Assembly (NCBI RefSeq): GCF_014192105.1
Contig: NZ_JACHXK010000002.1
Span: 699,822-763,821, forward strand
Reading direction: 5' to 3'
Origin: Paenibacillus phyllosphaerae
GTDB lineage: Bacteria > Bacillota > Bacilli > Paenibacillales > Paenibacillaceae
DNA: 64,000 nt
The position numbers and the translations under genes are program-made. Below, piece after piece: positions 8,894-17,697 of this stretch. Within the stretch, counting starts at the first letter, position 1. Every line of letters starts with the position of its first letter. Under the pieces are notes generated by a model. The model was not told where the DNA came from and searched no databases. It was given only the letters and a program-made list of their open reading frames with translations.

Positions 8894-10139
8894 ATATCGA
8901 ACGGGACTGCTCTTCTTGACCAGTTGCGATGCGTAACTTGACGCTCTCCGCGTATTTCCACCACAAGCTTAAGGCGACGGAGAGCGCGGCGATTGTTCCG
9001 CCTAACCAGAAGCCGCTCGCAAGGCCGTAGCTGTCATTCATGAAGCCCGCGAGGAACGGACCGGCGAACATGCCGGCGCTATAGGCCGCCTGGTAGAAAC
9101 CCATCGCCGTCGCCCGGCGAGCCGGCTCGAACGGTGCAATGGCAAGCGCAAGCAGAAGCGGGAAGTGCAAGCCTTGAGCCAGTCCATTCAACGCCTGCGT
9201 CAAGGCAAGCATGCCGAGCGTCTCACTGAATGGAATAGCAATTGTAAAGATGGCGCTGAGCGCGAAACCGGTTATAATCACATTCCATGAACCGAATCTG
9301 GGAGCGAGGTAACGTCCGGTCAGCAAGGAGACGGCCGCATGCGGCACCATGAAGGCGATCACGATCCAAATAAGCTGTCCGCTGGTGGCGCCGAGTGCCG
9401 TCGCATGAAGCGGCGTAAACCCGAACATGGTGATGAATAGCACGCTGTGGGCCAGGATGGAGAGGATCGACACTTGAAGCAGCGATCTTGTCTTGACCAC
9501 ATCAGCCAGCAAGGAAAAAGAGATCGGCGCCCGAACGATTCCGCCCGAAGGCTCCTTCACCAGCAGCGCAAGCAGGAGTCCCGCAACGCCGAATGCGATA
9601 CCGGTGGCGAAGGCCGCATTCCAGCTCAGCGCGCCAGCCAGCCAGCTGCTCAAGGTCATGCCGGCGAGCTGCCCGCCTGCTGTCATGAAGCTGATATTGC
9701 TCATGGCGCGCGAGGAATCGCTGTTCGCGAAGTAGGCGGCATAGAGCACCGTGAACGCGACCCAGGCGGAGGCACAGACGCCGGAGACGATTCGTCCGGC
9801 GAGCGGCCATATCCAGGAGCCGGGGATCATGAACAACAGGCAGCTGAGCGCGCCTGAGAGCAGCCCTAACATGAGGAAGGGCTTGCGTCTATGCAGCTTA
9901 TCGGACAGGATCCCCAGCGGGAACCGGATCAGCAGCTGCGTCAAGCCGTAGCTGCCGAGTACGATGCCGATCATCGTCTCACTATAGCCGCTGTCGCTCA
10001 TGAAAGGCGTTAGAATCGGAACATAGATATAAAGCGTCGACCAATACAGCAGCGTGACGATGATAAAGATGAGATGATCGAAGCGAGTGGCGGTTATGAA
10101 CGGCCGGTCCGCCGTGTCGATAGGTACAGGGGATTGCAA
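8892..10139 (-). CDS. MFS transporter
   Basis: 415 residues with about twelve hydrophobic segments. The major-facilitator loop motif is present between segments 2 and 3 (LGILSDKLHRRKPF), with a matching GxxxG-rich second half. It most resembles the drug/sugar-efflux class; the substrate cannot be read from sequence. The start is TTG at 10139, 9 nt after AAGGAG on the minus strand. It is convergent with the preceding operon and monocistronic. Confidence 0.85.
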   Translation of the reverse strand: MQSPVPIDTADRPFITATRFDHLIFIIVTLLYWSTLYIYVPILTPFMSDSGYSETMIGIVLGSYGLTQLLIRFPLGILSDKLHRRKPFLMLGLLSGALSCLLFMIPGSWIWPLAGRIVSGVCASAWVAFTVLYAAYFANSDSSRAMSNISFMTAGGQLAGMTLSSWLAGALSWNAAFATGIAFGVAGLLLALLVKEPSGGIVRAPISFSLLADVVKTRSLLQVSILSILAHSVLFITMFGFTPLHATALGATSGQLIWIVIAFMVPHAAVSLLTGRYLAPRFGSWNVIITGFALSAIFTIAIPFSETLGMLALTQALNGLAQGLHFPLLLALAIAPFEPARRATAMGFYQAAYSAGMFAGPFLAGFMNDSYGLASGFWLGGTIAALSVALSLWWKYAESVKLRIATGQEEQSRSI

Positions 10140-10357
10140 CGAATATCGCTCCTTCCAGCTGCAGGTATAAATCCCCCTCTACTGTAACGCAGGCGGGAGG
10201 GAGGCGGCAATGCTTATTGTTGTCCTGAACTTATGCGCTTAAGGCTACTGATCGATCGCTTCCGTCCGGTGCAAAATCGTCCACGTGCATGCGTGAGTAA
10301 AGCAGACGGCGTAGGGGCATACTACTTCCGCAAATAAGCTGGAGGTGGATTTTTCCA

Positions 10358-10717
10358 ATGCGTCTAACGAAAACAAGCGGGATCGTCTTTACTTTGCTCG
10401 TGCTGCTAATGATGACTGCCGGACTTTCGCAGGCAAACGCTGAGCCTCCCTATGCCAAATGGGGGCGCCTGGCTATGAAAGAGACATCCAAACGCTACCA
10501 TGCGCAGATTATCGACTACAAGCATCTAGGCAGAAAAGTGGAGCAGAAGGGCGTCGTGTCCGAATCTTTCAAGCTCATTCTGAACAAAAATTCGAATCCG
10601 TTCAGCGTGACGGTACGGATCTGGTTTGACCAGAAAACGGAGCAAGTGATCCGTATTCAATTTACGGAGGAAGGCCGCGCGGTAAGCCGTACCCGAGCGC
10701 AAACTAAAATGATTTGA
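10358..10717 (+). CDS. Secreted DUF3889-family protein
   Basis: 119 residues. The first 28 form a signal peptide (basic start, leucine-rich core, SQANA before the predicted cut). The mature part begins EPPYAKWGRLAMKETSKRY, which I recognise as the DUF3889 pattern of small exported Bacillus/Paenibacillus proteins; its function is unknown. GGAGGTG at 10341-10347 sets the ATG at 10358. It is followed after 56 nt by the YbjQ-family gene. Confidence 0.78.
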   Translation: MRLTKTSGIVFTLLVLLMMTAGLSQANAEPPYAKWGRLAMKETSKRYHAQIIDYKHLGRKVEQKGVVSESFKLILNKNSNPFSVTVRIWFDQKTEQVIRIQFTEEGRAVSRTRAQTKMI

Positions 10718-10773
10718 AACGAGAGGATTTTATAATCGTATGGAAAAAAAGGATAAATAAGGAGGAGTAACTT

Positions 10774-11085
10774 ATGATTCTGACTACAACTTCAACGATT
10801 GAAGGTCGTCCGGCCCAGAGCTATCTCGGCGTCGTAACCGGCGAAGCGATCATGGGCGCGAATATTGTACGCGATCTGTTCGCATCGATCACCGATATTG
10901 TCGGCGGGCGCTCCGGCGCCTACGAGGCGAAACTGAAGGAAGCGCGCGATGTCGCTTTTGACGAAATGAGCAGTCAAGCAACGCGACTCGGTGCGAATGC
11001 CATTGTCGGCATCGATGTCGATTACGAGGTTATCCGGGACGGCATGCTGATGGTGGCCGTCAGCGGGACAGCGATCAAGATCTAA
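10774..11085 (+). CDS. YbjQ/UPF0145 family protein
   Basis: 103 residues, the complete family length, with [19 protein letters not shown], the variable helix, then [21 protein letters not shown]. The family forms pentameric rings and is annotated as a putative heavy-metal-binding domain, but no biochemical role is established. It has a strong AAGGAGGAG ribosome binding site and a terminator at 11108. Confidence 0.88.
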   Translation: MILTTTSTIEGRPAQSYLGVVTGEAIMGANIVRDLFASITDIVGGRSGAYEAKLKEARDVAFDEMSSQATRLGANAIVGIDVDYEVIRDGMLMVAVSGTAIKI

Positions 11086-11107
11086 CGCATTCGTGAATCG
11101 GTGGGAG

Positions 11108-11147
11108 AAGCAGCATTCGCTTGGACAGCGGCGGTGCTGCTTTTTTC
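11108..11147 (+). terminator. Terminator of the YbjQ-family gene
   Basis: AAGCAGCA (11108-11115) pairs with TGCTGCTT (11135-11142) and is followed by a T run. Confidence 0.75.
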
Positions 11148-11248
11148 CATGCAGATCAGTCCTCGCACTGGACATAGCCAAGTCTGGAAATGTACAATGC
11201 AAGTGAGCGTTCACCTTGGCGATCGATCATAGGAGGCATAATGATTCT

Positions 11249-11629
11249 ATGGATATTTTTCGGCTGATCGCGGAGGAGCGGATCAAGGAAGCCATTGCAG
11301 ACGGCGCCTTCGACAATCTTCCGGGAAAAGGCAAGCCGCTTGTCATGGAAGATCTGTCACATGTTCCGGAGGACATGCGGATGAGCTACAAAGTGATGAA
11401 GAATGCGGGCTTTCTTCCACCGGAGATGCAGCTGTCCAAGGAGATGGTCACGCTGCAGGATATGCTGGCTTTATGCACGACCGAGGAAGAGCGGGTTTCG
11501 CTCCGGGATGAACTGACCGAGAAGAAGCTGCGCTACCGGATGATGCTGGAGGCCAAAGGACTTTACGGCAACAGCGCCTTTACCCAATACGAGCAGAAGG
11601 TTCGAGCCAAACTTGAAGGAGATGAATGA
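11249..11629 (+). CDS. DUF1992 (DnaJ-homologue subfamily C member 28-type) protein
   Basis: 126 residues beginning MDIFRLIAEERIKEAIADGAFDNLPGKGKPL, the hallmark of DUF1992. The eukaryotic relative DNAJC28 carries a J domain, but this bacterial protein lacks the HPD motif, so chaperone activity should not be assumed. AGGAGG at 11231-11236 is 12 nt before ATG 11249, somewhat long; the nearer ATG 11241 is out of frame and stops after eight codons. It ends only a few bases before the rhodanese gene. Confidence 0.85.
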   Translation: MDIFRLIAEERIKEAIADGAFDNLPGKGKPLVMEDLSHVPEDMRMSYKVMKNAGFLPPEMQLSKEMVTLQDMLALCTTEEERVSLRDELTEKKLRYRMMLEAKGLYGNSAFTQYEQKVRAKLEGDE

Positions 11630-11633
11630 AGGC

Positions 11634-11945
11634 ATGAGTCAAGAGATTACGACGACCGAGCTAGCCAAGCTCTTGGAAGAAGGACAACCTATCAATTTGA
11701 TCGATGTACGCGAAATCGACGAATGGCAGTCGGGCCATATCGCGCAGGCGAAGCTTATTCCGCTGTCGGAGTTTACGGATCGGATGCATGAGATCGATAC
11801 GGACAATTCGCCGATCTATGTCATTTGCCGCAGCGGCGGCCGCAGCGGCAAGGTATGCGACTATCTCGCGCCTCAAGGCTATAAAGTGGTCAACGTCCAA
11901 GGCGGCATGCTGAGCTGGGCCGGGGATGTCGTAACAGGCGATTAG
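11634..11945 (+). CDS. Rhodanese-like domain protein
   Basis: 103 residues forming a single rhodanese domain: INLIDVREIDEWQSGHI near residue 20, the active-site loop CRSGGRSG near residue 65 with catalytic Cys, and GGMLSWAGD near the end. Such single-domain proteins carry persulfide sulfur, with YtwF/PspE-like roles. The start codon is uncertain between ATG 11634 and ATG 11622; both lie just after the end of the DUF1992 gene, so translation is probably coupled. Confidence 0.9.
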   Translation: MSQEITTTELAKLLEEGQPINLIDVREIDEWQSGHIAQAKLIPLSEFTDRMHEIDTDNSPIYVICRSGGRSGKVCDYLAPQGYKVVNVQGGMLSWAGDVVTGD

Positions 11946-11980
11946 CGCATGCGTGCGCCGGACTTTTCATAAGATGATGG

Positions 11981-12016
11981 GCACTCGGATTGTGAACGAT
12001 CCGGGTGCTTTTTTTA
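11981..12016 (+). terminator. Terminator after the rhodanese gene
   Basis: A 10-bp stem with one G-T pair (11981-11990 with 11999-12008) is followed by seven T. Confidence 0.82.
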
Positions 12017-12195
12017 ATGCCCATGCAGGTGGGGCTAGAAGTCTAGCAGAGTCGTTCTACCTTTCTTGCGCTTCCCGTCATGTCCGAGGTATTCCGCCCA
12101 TATAGTAAACAATAGAGTTTGCGCATGGCATCGCTGTGGCAGCAAGCACAATTGCCGAAGATGACGTTTACGGCAGCCTGGGAGGAGGCAAGTGA

Positions 12196-14397
12196 ATGAC
12201 GGAACGGCCAGATCGCGCGGTATTGGACATGACGATTCAAGGGATGAGCTGCACCGCCTGCGCTGCTCGAATCGAAAAAGGACTGGGCAGAATGAAAGGC
12301 GTGGAAGCGGTGTCTGTCCATTACGCCGGCAAATCGGGGAGTGTCCGTTATTACGCCTCGCTGGTCTCGCCCGAGCAAATTATGGACCGGGTCCACGACC
12401 TTGGCTTTCGCGCGGCGCTATATGGAAGCCAGCAGGGAGAGAGCGATGAACAGGGGAAGCTGCTCCTTCGTCTTGTCCTATCCATACTCTTGTCGTTGCC
12501 GCTGCTTCTCGGGATGCTGCACCATTACGAATGGCTAAGCGGGATTCCGCTGCCGGGCTTCATCCAGGAGCCGCTCCTGCAGTTCGTCCTGGCGGCGATC
12601 GTCCAGTTCGGGATCGGCATGCCCTTCTACTTCAACGCCTACTACGCGCTTCGGGAGCGGACCGCGAATATGGATGTATTGGTCGCATTCGGGACGACGG
12701 CGGCTTTTGCCTACAGCTATTATGCGATGCTGGCGGGCCTTCCGCTTTATTTTGAAACTTCGGCGGTCGTCATAACGGCTGTCTTGCTGGGCAAATGGCT
12801 GGAAGCCTCGATCTCCGACCAGGCGCTGCGTGCGGCTACAGGTTTCGAACGGCTGCAGGTAATGGAGGCGGTCGTCCTGCGTTCCGGCGCTGCAGTTACC
12901 GTGCGGGTGGAGGAACTGCGGACGGGCGATACCCTCATCACGAAAGCCGGCAGCCGCATTGCCGCCGATGGGGCCGTCGTGCGCGGCCATGCCTTCGTCG
13001 ACGAATCGTTCCTGACAGGCGAGAGCATGCCGGTGAGCAAAGAACCGGGGGACCCCATATTCGCCGGAACGATGGTATCCGGCGGTGAACTGGTGAGCCG
13101 CATCCAGGCGACGGGAAGCGCGACGATGCTTAGCCGGATTGCCGCCTTAACGAGGCAGTCGCAATCGTCCAAATCCTCGATCGGACGGAAGGTGGACGCC
13201 CTCGCGGGAATATTCGTCCCGCTCATGATGCTGCTGGCCATCGTCACGCTGCTCATCTGGCTGCTCATCCTCCGTCCGGGCGATCTGAGCACGGCAGCCG
13301 TACATGCCTTAGCCGTCGTGCTCGCTGCCTGTCCGTGCGCCCTTGGACTTGCTGCGCCGATTTCCCTCGTGCTGGCCTCGGGAAGAATGGCCCGCAGAGG
13401 AATCGTGCTGAAGGAAGCGGGCGTGCTCGAGCGTCTGGCTGCGCTTGATACCGTCGTGCTCGATAAGACCGGTACATTAACCGAGGGCAAGCCGCAGTTG
13501 AAGCAGATTGCGGTCGCTTCTGGCCGCTCCAAGCTTGCGCTCTTGCGTATCGCGGCTGCGGCGGAAGCGGCGTCCGCGCATCCATTTGCGCTAGCGCTCA
13601 AGGAGGAAGCCGGCAAGAAAGGACTGGTGCTGCCCCAAGCCGAGCAGTTCCAAGCCGTGTACGGCCGCGGCATCAGAGCTCGCGTAGAGGGCCGGCTGAT
13701 TGCCATCGGGAACAGGCGCTTCGCGGAAGAGGAAGGCCATGCCATCTCGCCGGAGATGATCCGATTTGCGGAGACGGCCGAATCAGCGGGGGAATCGGTG
13801 CTGTACCAGTTTGCTGACGGGATCTGTGAAGGTGCGTATGCCTTCTATGATCCGGTGAAGCGCTCTTCGATTGAAGCGGTCAAGCAATTGCAGCAGAGCG
13901 GCGTCGAAGTGTGGCTGGCAACCGGTGATCATCCGGCCGCGGCGCATGCGGCTGCAGCGGAAGCGGGAATTCGGCATATCCACGCGTCCATGCTGCCGGA
14001 AGACAAGAAGGCGCTTATCGAACAGCTGCGCCAGCGGCATAGAAGAGTCGCGATGGCCGGGGACGGGTGGAACGACGCGCCGGCGTTGGCCGCAGCCGAT
14101 GTAGGCATGGCGATGGGCGACGGAACGGAAGCCGCGCTGGCAGCCGGACATATGACCCTCATCCGGGCCAGACTGACGGGAATTCCGGATGCGATCCGCA
14201 TCAGCCGGCTTGCGCTGCGCAATATTCGGCAGAATCTCGCGTTTGCCTTCGTGTACAATGCGATCGTCATTCCGTTCGCGGCCTTCGGAGGGCTAGAACC
14301 TTGGATGGCGGGCACAGCCATGGCATTCAGTTCGGTGTCCGTCGTGGGCAATGCGCTGCGGCTCAAGAAACAGATGGAGCGTGTCGTACAGACGTAA
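12196..14397 (+). CDS. Copper-transporting P1B-type ATPase
   Basis: 733 residues. It has one N-terminal metal-binding domain (GMSCTAC, Cys19 and Cys22), membrane helices from residue 95 on, and the TGES loop near 275. CPC lies in the transport helix (Cys379, Cys381), DKTGT has the phosphorylated Asp423, SAHPFA near 460 is the HP locus, and FVYNAIVIP and MAFSSVSVVGNALRL are the Cu(I) signatures of the last helices. It exports Cu(I). The hinge reads GDGWNDAP where nearly all relatives have GDGINDAP (Trp625). No copZ or csoR is adjacent. The start is ATG 12196 after GGAGGAGG. Confidence 0.9.
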   Translation: MTERPDRAVLDMTIQGMSCTACAARIEKGLGRMKGVEAVSVHYAGKSGSVRYYASLVSPEQIMDRVHDLGFRAALYGSQQGESDEQGKLLLRLVLSILLSLPLLLGMLHHYEWLSGIPLPGFIQEPLLQFVLAAIVQFGIGMPFYFNAYYALRERTANMDVLVAFGTTAAFAYSYYAMLAGLPLYFETSAVVITAVLLGKWLEASISDQALRAATGFERLQVMEAVVLRSGAAVTVRVEELRTGDTLITKAGSRIAADGAVVRGHAFVDESFLTGESMPVSKEPGDPIFAGTMVSGGELVSRIQATGSATMLSRIAALTRQSQSSKSSIGRKVDALAGIFVPLMMLLAIVTLLIWLLILRPGDLSTAAVHALAVVLAACPCALGLAAPISLVLASGRMARRGIVLKEAGVLERLAALDTVVLDKTGTLTEGKPQLKQIAVASGRSKLALLRIAAAAEAASAHPFALALKEEAGKKGLVLPQAEQFQAVYGRGIRARVEGRLIAIGNRRFAEEEGHAISPEMIRFAETAESAGESVLYQFADGICEGAYAFYDPVKRSSIEAVKQLQQSGVEVWLATGDHPAAAHAAAAEAGIRHIHASMLPEDKKALIEQLRQRHRRVAMAGDGWNDAPALAAADVGMAMGDGTEAALAAGHMTLIRARLTGIPDAIRISRLALRNIRQNLAFAFVYNAIVIPFAAFGGLEPWMAGTAMAFSSVSVVGNALRLKKQMERVVQT

Positions 14398-14517
14398 GCG
14401 ATAAATGGGACCAAGGACTTACGCGAATAGCAAAATAAGCCAAAAGGGCAGAAGGTTTTTCGGCGTGCGACAGCGAATTCGTAAGAAGCAGGTTGCTTAA
14501 CAAATTGCGGAGGATGG

Positions 14518-16059
14518 ATGATGAGACGTCGTGTCACCTATATCAACCGAGAGCAGGCATTAAAGGTAAAGGATCGGGGACTCATCAATCCCCACGCCAT
14601 TTTGACCGGGAACATGAACGCGCTGATCGATCATTATTTGACAGGTGTTTATATTTGTTACGAGGGACGTATCATCTATGTCAACTCCCGGCTTGCGGAG
14701 ATGTTCGGCTATACGCAGCATGAGATGCGGGAGCTGGATCCGCTAGACCTCGCGTTCCACGAGGATCGGGAATTGTTCCGCATATACACGACGCAGTCCT
14801 CTGAAGTCGTGACGAGACAGCATCCCTATTGGATCCGCGGCTTGCGCAAGGACGGCTCCATCTTTTTCTTCGAGACGCAATCTTCTCTCATTACGTACAA
14901 TGGCAAACCGATGTTCATGGGGACCCTGATCGACACAACGAATTTGAAGAAGGCGGATGATCTGCTGCGGGAGAATGATGAACGCTATCAGCGGCTGATC
15001 AAATATTTGCCCGAACCGATCATCGTGCAGGACGGCGATACGATTATCTACACCAACAATGCGGCGCTCAAGCTGCTTGGAGCGGACTCGCATGAGCAGC
15101 TGCTCTATCAGTGCTTCCGCCAGTTCGTTCATCCGGATTACCGGGAGGCGACCGGCGAGCGCGTCTCGAAGGTGATGCAGCTCGATGATCCGCTCGAGTT
15201 CGTCGAGAGCAAGCTGATCGGCATGGACGGGGAAACGATCGATGTAGAAGCGTCCAGTATTCGGATCTACAATTTTCTTGGACGGCGTAATGTCGTACAG
15301 ACGGTGTACCGGGATATTCGGGAGCGCAAACGGGCGGAGGAGGCGCTGATTAATTCGGAGAAGCTGTCCGTAGCCGGCCAAATGGCCGCGGGCATCGCGC
15401 ACGAAATCCGCAACCCGCTCGCGTCGCTCAAAGGATTCTCGCAGCTGCTGAAGAAGAAGTTCGACCGGCATCACGATTATCTCGATATCATGCTCGTCGA
15501 GTTAGACCGAATCAATGAGATCGTCCAGGAATTCATGGCGCTGGCCAAGCCGCAGGCCAACCAGCTGTTCGGCCATTACAATCTGGTCCGCATCCTGAAT
15601 TCCGTGATGACGCTGCTCGAGACGCAGGCGATCTTGAAGAACATCGAGCTGATCATTAAGCAGAACGAGCATCATGATACGATGATTTTCTGCGACGAGA
15701 ATCAGATCAAGCAGGTGTTCATCAATCTGCTCAAGAATGCGATTGAAGCGATGCCCGACGGCGGCCGCATCGAGATTGAGTTGAAGTCGGTACGCGAAGG
15801 CGCGATCTCCGTTACGATTAAAGACGAAGGCATCGGTATCCCGATGGAGCTGATCGACAAGCTGGGCGGACCGTTCTATACGACCAAGAGCAGCGGCACA
15901 GGCTTGGGCCTTATGATCTGCAACCGTATTATTCAAGCCCACCATGGCGAGCTTTCCTTTGCCAGCGAGAAAGGCGCGGGATCGACGGTGACCATCGTGC
16001 TTCCGCTGAGGACAGCAGGAACGCCGGAGATTGCCAGAGCGGAGCAGCTGCAGCATTAA
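14518..16059 (+). CDS. Soluble two-PAS histidine kinase (sporulation-kinase-like)
   Basis: 513 residues without a membrane segment. PAS1 is about residues 35-145 and PAS2 about 155-275. The HisKA domain has the phospho-acceptor in IAHEIRNPLASLKGF (His295), and the ATPase domain has INLLKNAIEAMPDGG, DEGIGIP and SGTGLGLMIC. This arrangement matches cytoplasmic sporulation kinases of the KinA/KinE group that feed Spo0F. No response regulator is adjacent, which fits an orphan phosphorelay kinase. Two consecutive ATG codons (14518, 14521) follow GCGGAGGA; either may start. It has its own terminator. Confidence 0.88.
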   Translation: MMRRRVTYINREQALKVKDRGLINPHAILTGNMNALIDHYLTGVYICYEGRIIYVNSRLAEMFGYTQHEMRELDPLDLAFHEDRELFRIYTTQSSEVVTRQHPYWIRGLRKDGSIFFFETQSSLITYNGKPMFMGTLIDTTNLKKADDLLRENDERYQRLIKYLPEPIIVQDGDTIIYTNNAALKLLGADSHEQLLYQCFRQFVHPDYREATGERVSKVMQLDDPLEFVESKLIGMDGETIDVEASSIRIYNFLGRRNVVQTVYRDIRERKRAEEALINSEKLSVAGQMAAGIAHEIRNPLASLKGFSQLLKKKFDRHHDYLDIMLVELDRINEIVQEFMALAKPQANQLFGHYNLVRILNSVMTLLETQAILKNIELIIKQNEHHDTMIFCDENQIKQVFINLLKNAIEAMPDGGRIEIELKSVREGAISVTIKDEGIGIPMELIDKLGGPFYTTKSSGTGLGLMICNRIIQAHHGELSFASEKGAGSTVTIVLPLRTAGTPEIARAEQLQH

Positions 16060-16067
16060 CGTTTACG

Positions 16068-16094
16068 CCGGGGCGGAAGACGTCCCGGTTTTTT
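16068..16094 (+). terminator. Terminator of the PAS kinase gene
   Basis: CCGGGGC (16068-16074) pairs with GTCCCGG (16082-16088, one G-T pair) and is followed by six T. Confidence 0.78.
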
Positions 16095-16137
16095 GGCGTT
16101 TTCACGAGGTTCGGCCATACGACCGCCGGAGAAAAAG

Positions 16138-16174
16138 TGGACAACCGTTTCCATGGAATGATATAGTAACAGTC
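16138..16174 (+). promoter_or_regulatory. Sigma-A promoter of the cobalamin operon
   Basis: TGGACA (16138-16143), an 18-nt spacer and TATAGT (16162-16167) put the transcript start near 16174, about 17 nt before the riboswitch. Confidence 0.6.
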
Positions 16175-16190
16175 GACAATTGCATAAGAG

Positions 16191-16405
16191 GAACAGGTGC
16201 CAAGGACGATCGATTACAGCGTAAACGATGTGCTTGGTTAAAAGGGAAGACCGGTGCAAGACCGGCACGGACCCGCCACTGTAAAGAGCCGCATGTTTGA
16301 AGGATTCGCATTCATGCGCTGCGCGCGTTATCGCTAGGTGTCACTGGATGATTCCGGGAAGACAGATGGACGCGAACGCTCTGAAGTCAGGAAACCTGCC
16401 TGTTT
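16191..16405 (+). ncRNA. Cobalamin (adenosylcobalamin-class) riboswitch
   Basis: The element opens with AACAGG (16192-16197), which pairs with CCTGTT (16399-16404) to close the aptamer. Inside are AAAAGGGAA near 16240, GGTGCAAGACCGGCACGG near 16252, GCCACTGTAA near 16275, and the B12 box GAAGTCAGGAAACCTGCC at 16383-16400. These are the conserved blocks of cobalamin riboswitches. It precedes the corrinoid uptake and salvage genes. A terminator 120 nt downstream suggests control by premature termination. Confidence 0.95.
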
Positions 16406-16524
16406 CTTTAGTGACGCGTACCTACGTGGAATTAGGGAAGTGTTGGAGCTTGGATATACGATCGAGGGAAGCAAGGCCATATGTGCCGTTGATGGAAGGC
16501 TGACCGTGTACATCTTATATACGC

Positions 16525-16557
16525 AAGCACTTCCGGCACTTAGGAGGTGCTTTTTTT
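16525..16557 (+). terminator. Riboswitch-controlled terminator (expression platform)
   Basis: AAGCACTTCC (16525-16534) pairs with GGAGGTGCTT (one G-T pair) and is followed by seven T. It lies between the riboswitch and btuF in the same transcript, so it can only act as an attenuator of the operon. The alternative antiterminator pairing was not resolved by eye. Confidence 0.75.
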
Positions 16558-16689
16558 AATTCCCTGAAGAATGGATATGCTTCGAAGTAGTGGCAGCTAA
16601 TATTCTTGGGGATGCGACACGAGCACCGTTACGAAAGACTTGCGTCAGCCATTCATGCAATTGCTACGCTAATTCAAGGAGTGGGGTAC

Positions 16690-17697
16690 ATGAAGAGAAG
16701 TGCAATGATGAGATTGAGCCAGCTGTTGCTTGCCATGATGCTGCTCGTTGTTATGGCCGCTTGCGGTAGCAAGGCGGACAATAACGGCAACGAAGCTGCC
16801 AACACGACGAACCAAACGACGAATACAGCGAATCAAACGACAGACGAGACGGATACAGGCGGGAAAGCATCAACGGTCTATCCGCTCACGCTGACCGACG
16901 CGACGAATACGGAAGTCACGTTCGACGCCGCGCCTCAGAAGGTCGTGACGCTTGTGCCAAGCGAAACGGAAGTGCTCTACGCGATCGGCGCCGGTGAACA
17001 GGTTGCCGGCGTGGACGATTATTCCAACTATCCGGCTGAAGCGGCATCCAAGCCTAAGGTAGGCGGTATGGAAGCGAATATCGAATCCATTGTCGGCTTG
17101 AAGCCGGATCTGGTCCTGGCCTCCTCGACGATGAACACCGCCGTGATCGAGAAGCTGCGCGGCCTGAACATCAAGGTCTACGCATCCGATCCGAAAACAT
17201 ACGAAACTGTCATGGAGAAGGTTGCTACGATCGGCGCGATCATGGACAAGGCGAGCGAAGCTGCGGAAGTCATCCAGCATATGCAGGACGTGAAGGAACA
17301 AGTTCAGAGCGCGGTTAAAGATGCGGCTCAGCCGAAAGTATACTTGGAGTTCTCCCCGGGCTGGACGGTCGGCAAGGGCGAATTCCTCGACGAGATCATC
17401 ACCATGGCCGGCGGCGTGAACATCGCGGATCAGCAGAGCTGGTACGAGATCGATCCGGAGAAGGTTATTGCCGCGAATCCGGACGTCATCATCTACGCAT
17501 CGATGACGGTCAAGGAAGGCGAGAAGAATCCGATTCTGGCCGCGATCGAGTCGCGTCCGGGTTGGGAAGCGATCGCTGCAATCAAAAATAAACAGCTGTA
17601 TGAAATCGAGCAGGATCCGCTTGTTCGCGTAGGTCCAAGGCTTGCAGACGGATTATTGGAAGTAGCGAAGAAGCTGCATCCGGATCTTGTCAAGTAA
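16690..17697 (+). CDS. btuF: Cobalamin ABC transporter substrate-binding lipoprotein (BtuF-like)
   Basis: 335 residues. The signal peptide ends in a lipobox, VMAAC, with Cys25 as the lipidated residue, followed by an Asn/Thr-rich linker to about residue 57. The Peripla_BP_2 domain starts KVVTLVPSETEVLYAIGAG and has two lobes around a long helix. It binds corrinoid outside the membrane and delivers it to BtuCD. Heme- and siderophore-binding paralogues share the fold; the riboswitch and neighbours favour a corrinoid. ATG 16690 follows AAGGAGTGGGG. The stop overlaps the btuC start by one base. Confidence 0.9.
   Translation: MKRSAMMRLSQLLLAMMLLVVMAACGSKADNNGNEAANTTNQTTNTANQTTDETDTGGKASTVYPLTLTDATNTEVTFDAAPQKVVTLVPSETEVLYAIGAGEQVAGVDDYSNYPAEAASKPKVGGMEANIESIVGLKPDLVLASSTMNTAVIEKLRGLNIKVYASDPKTYETVMEKVATIGAIMDKASEAAEVIQHMQDVKEQVQSAVKDAAQPKVYLEFSPGWTVGKGEFLDEIITMAGGVNIADQQSWYEIDPEKVIAANPDVIIYASMTVKEGEKNPILAAIESRPGWEAIAAIKNKQLYEIEQDPLVRVGPRLADGLLEVAKKLHPDLVK

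Noticed and set aside
12747..13745. A 332-residue antisense frame within the copper ATPase
   Set aside because: It is serine/alanine-rich shadow translation of a complete P-type ATPase.
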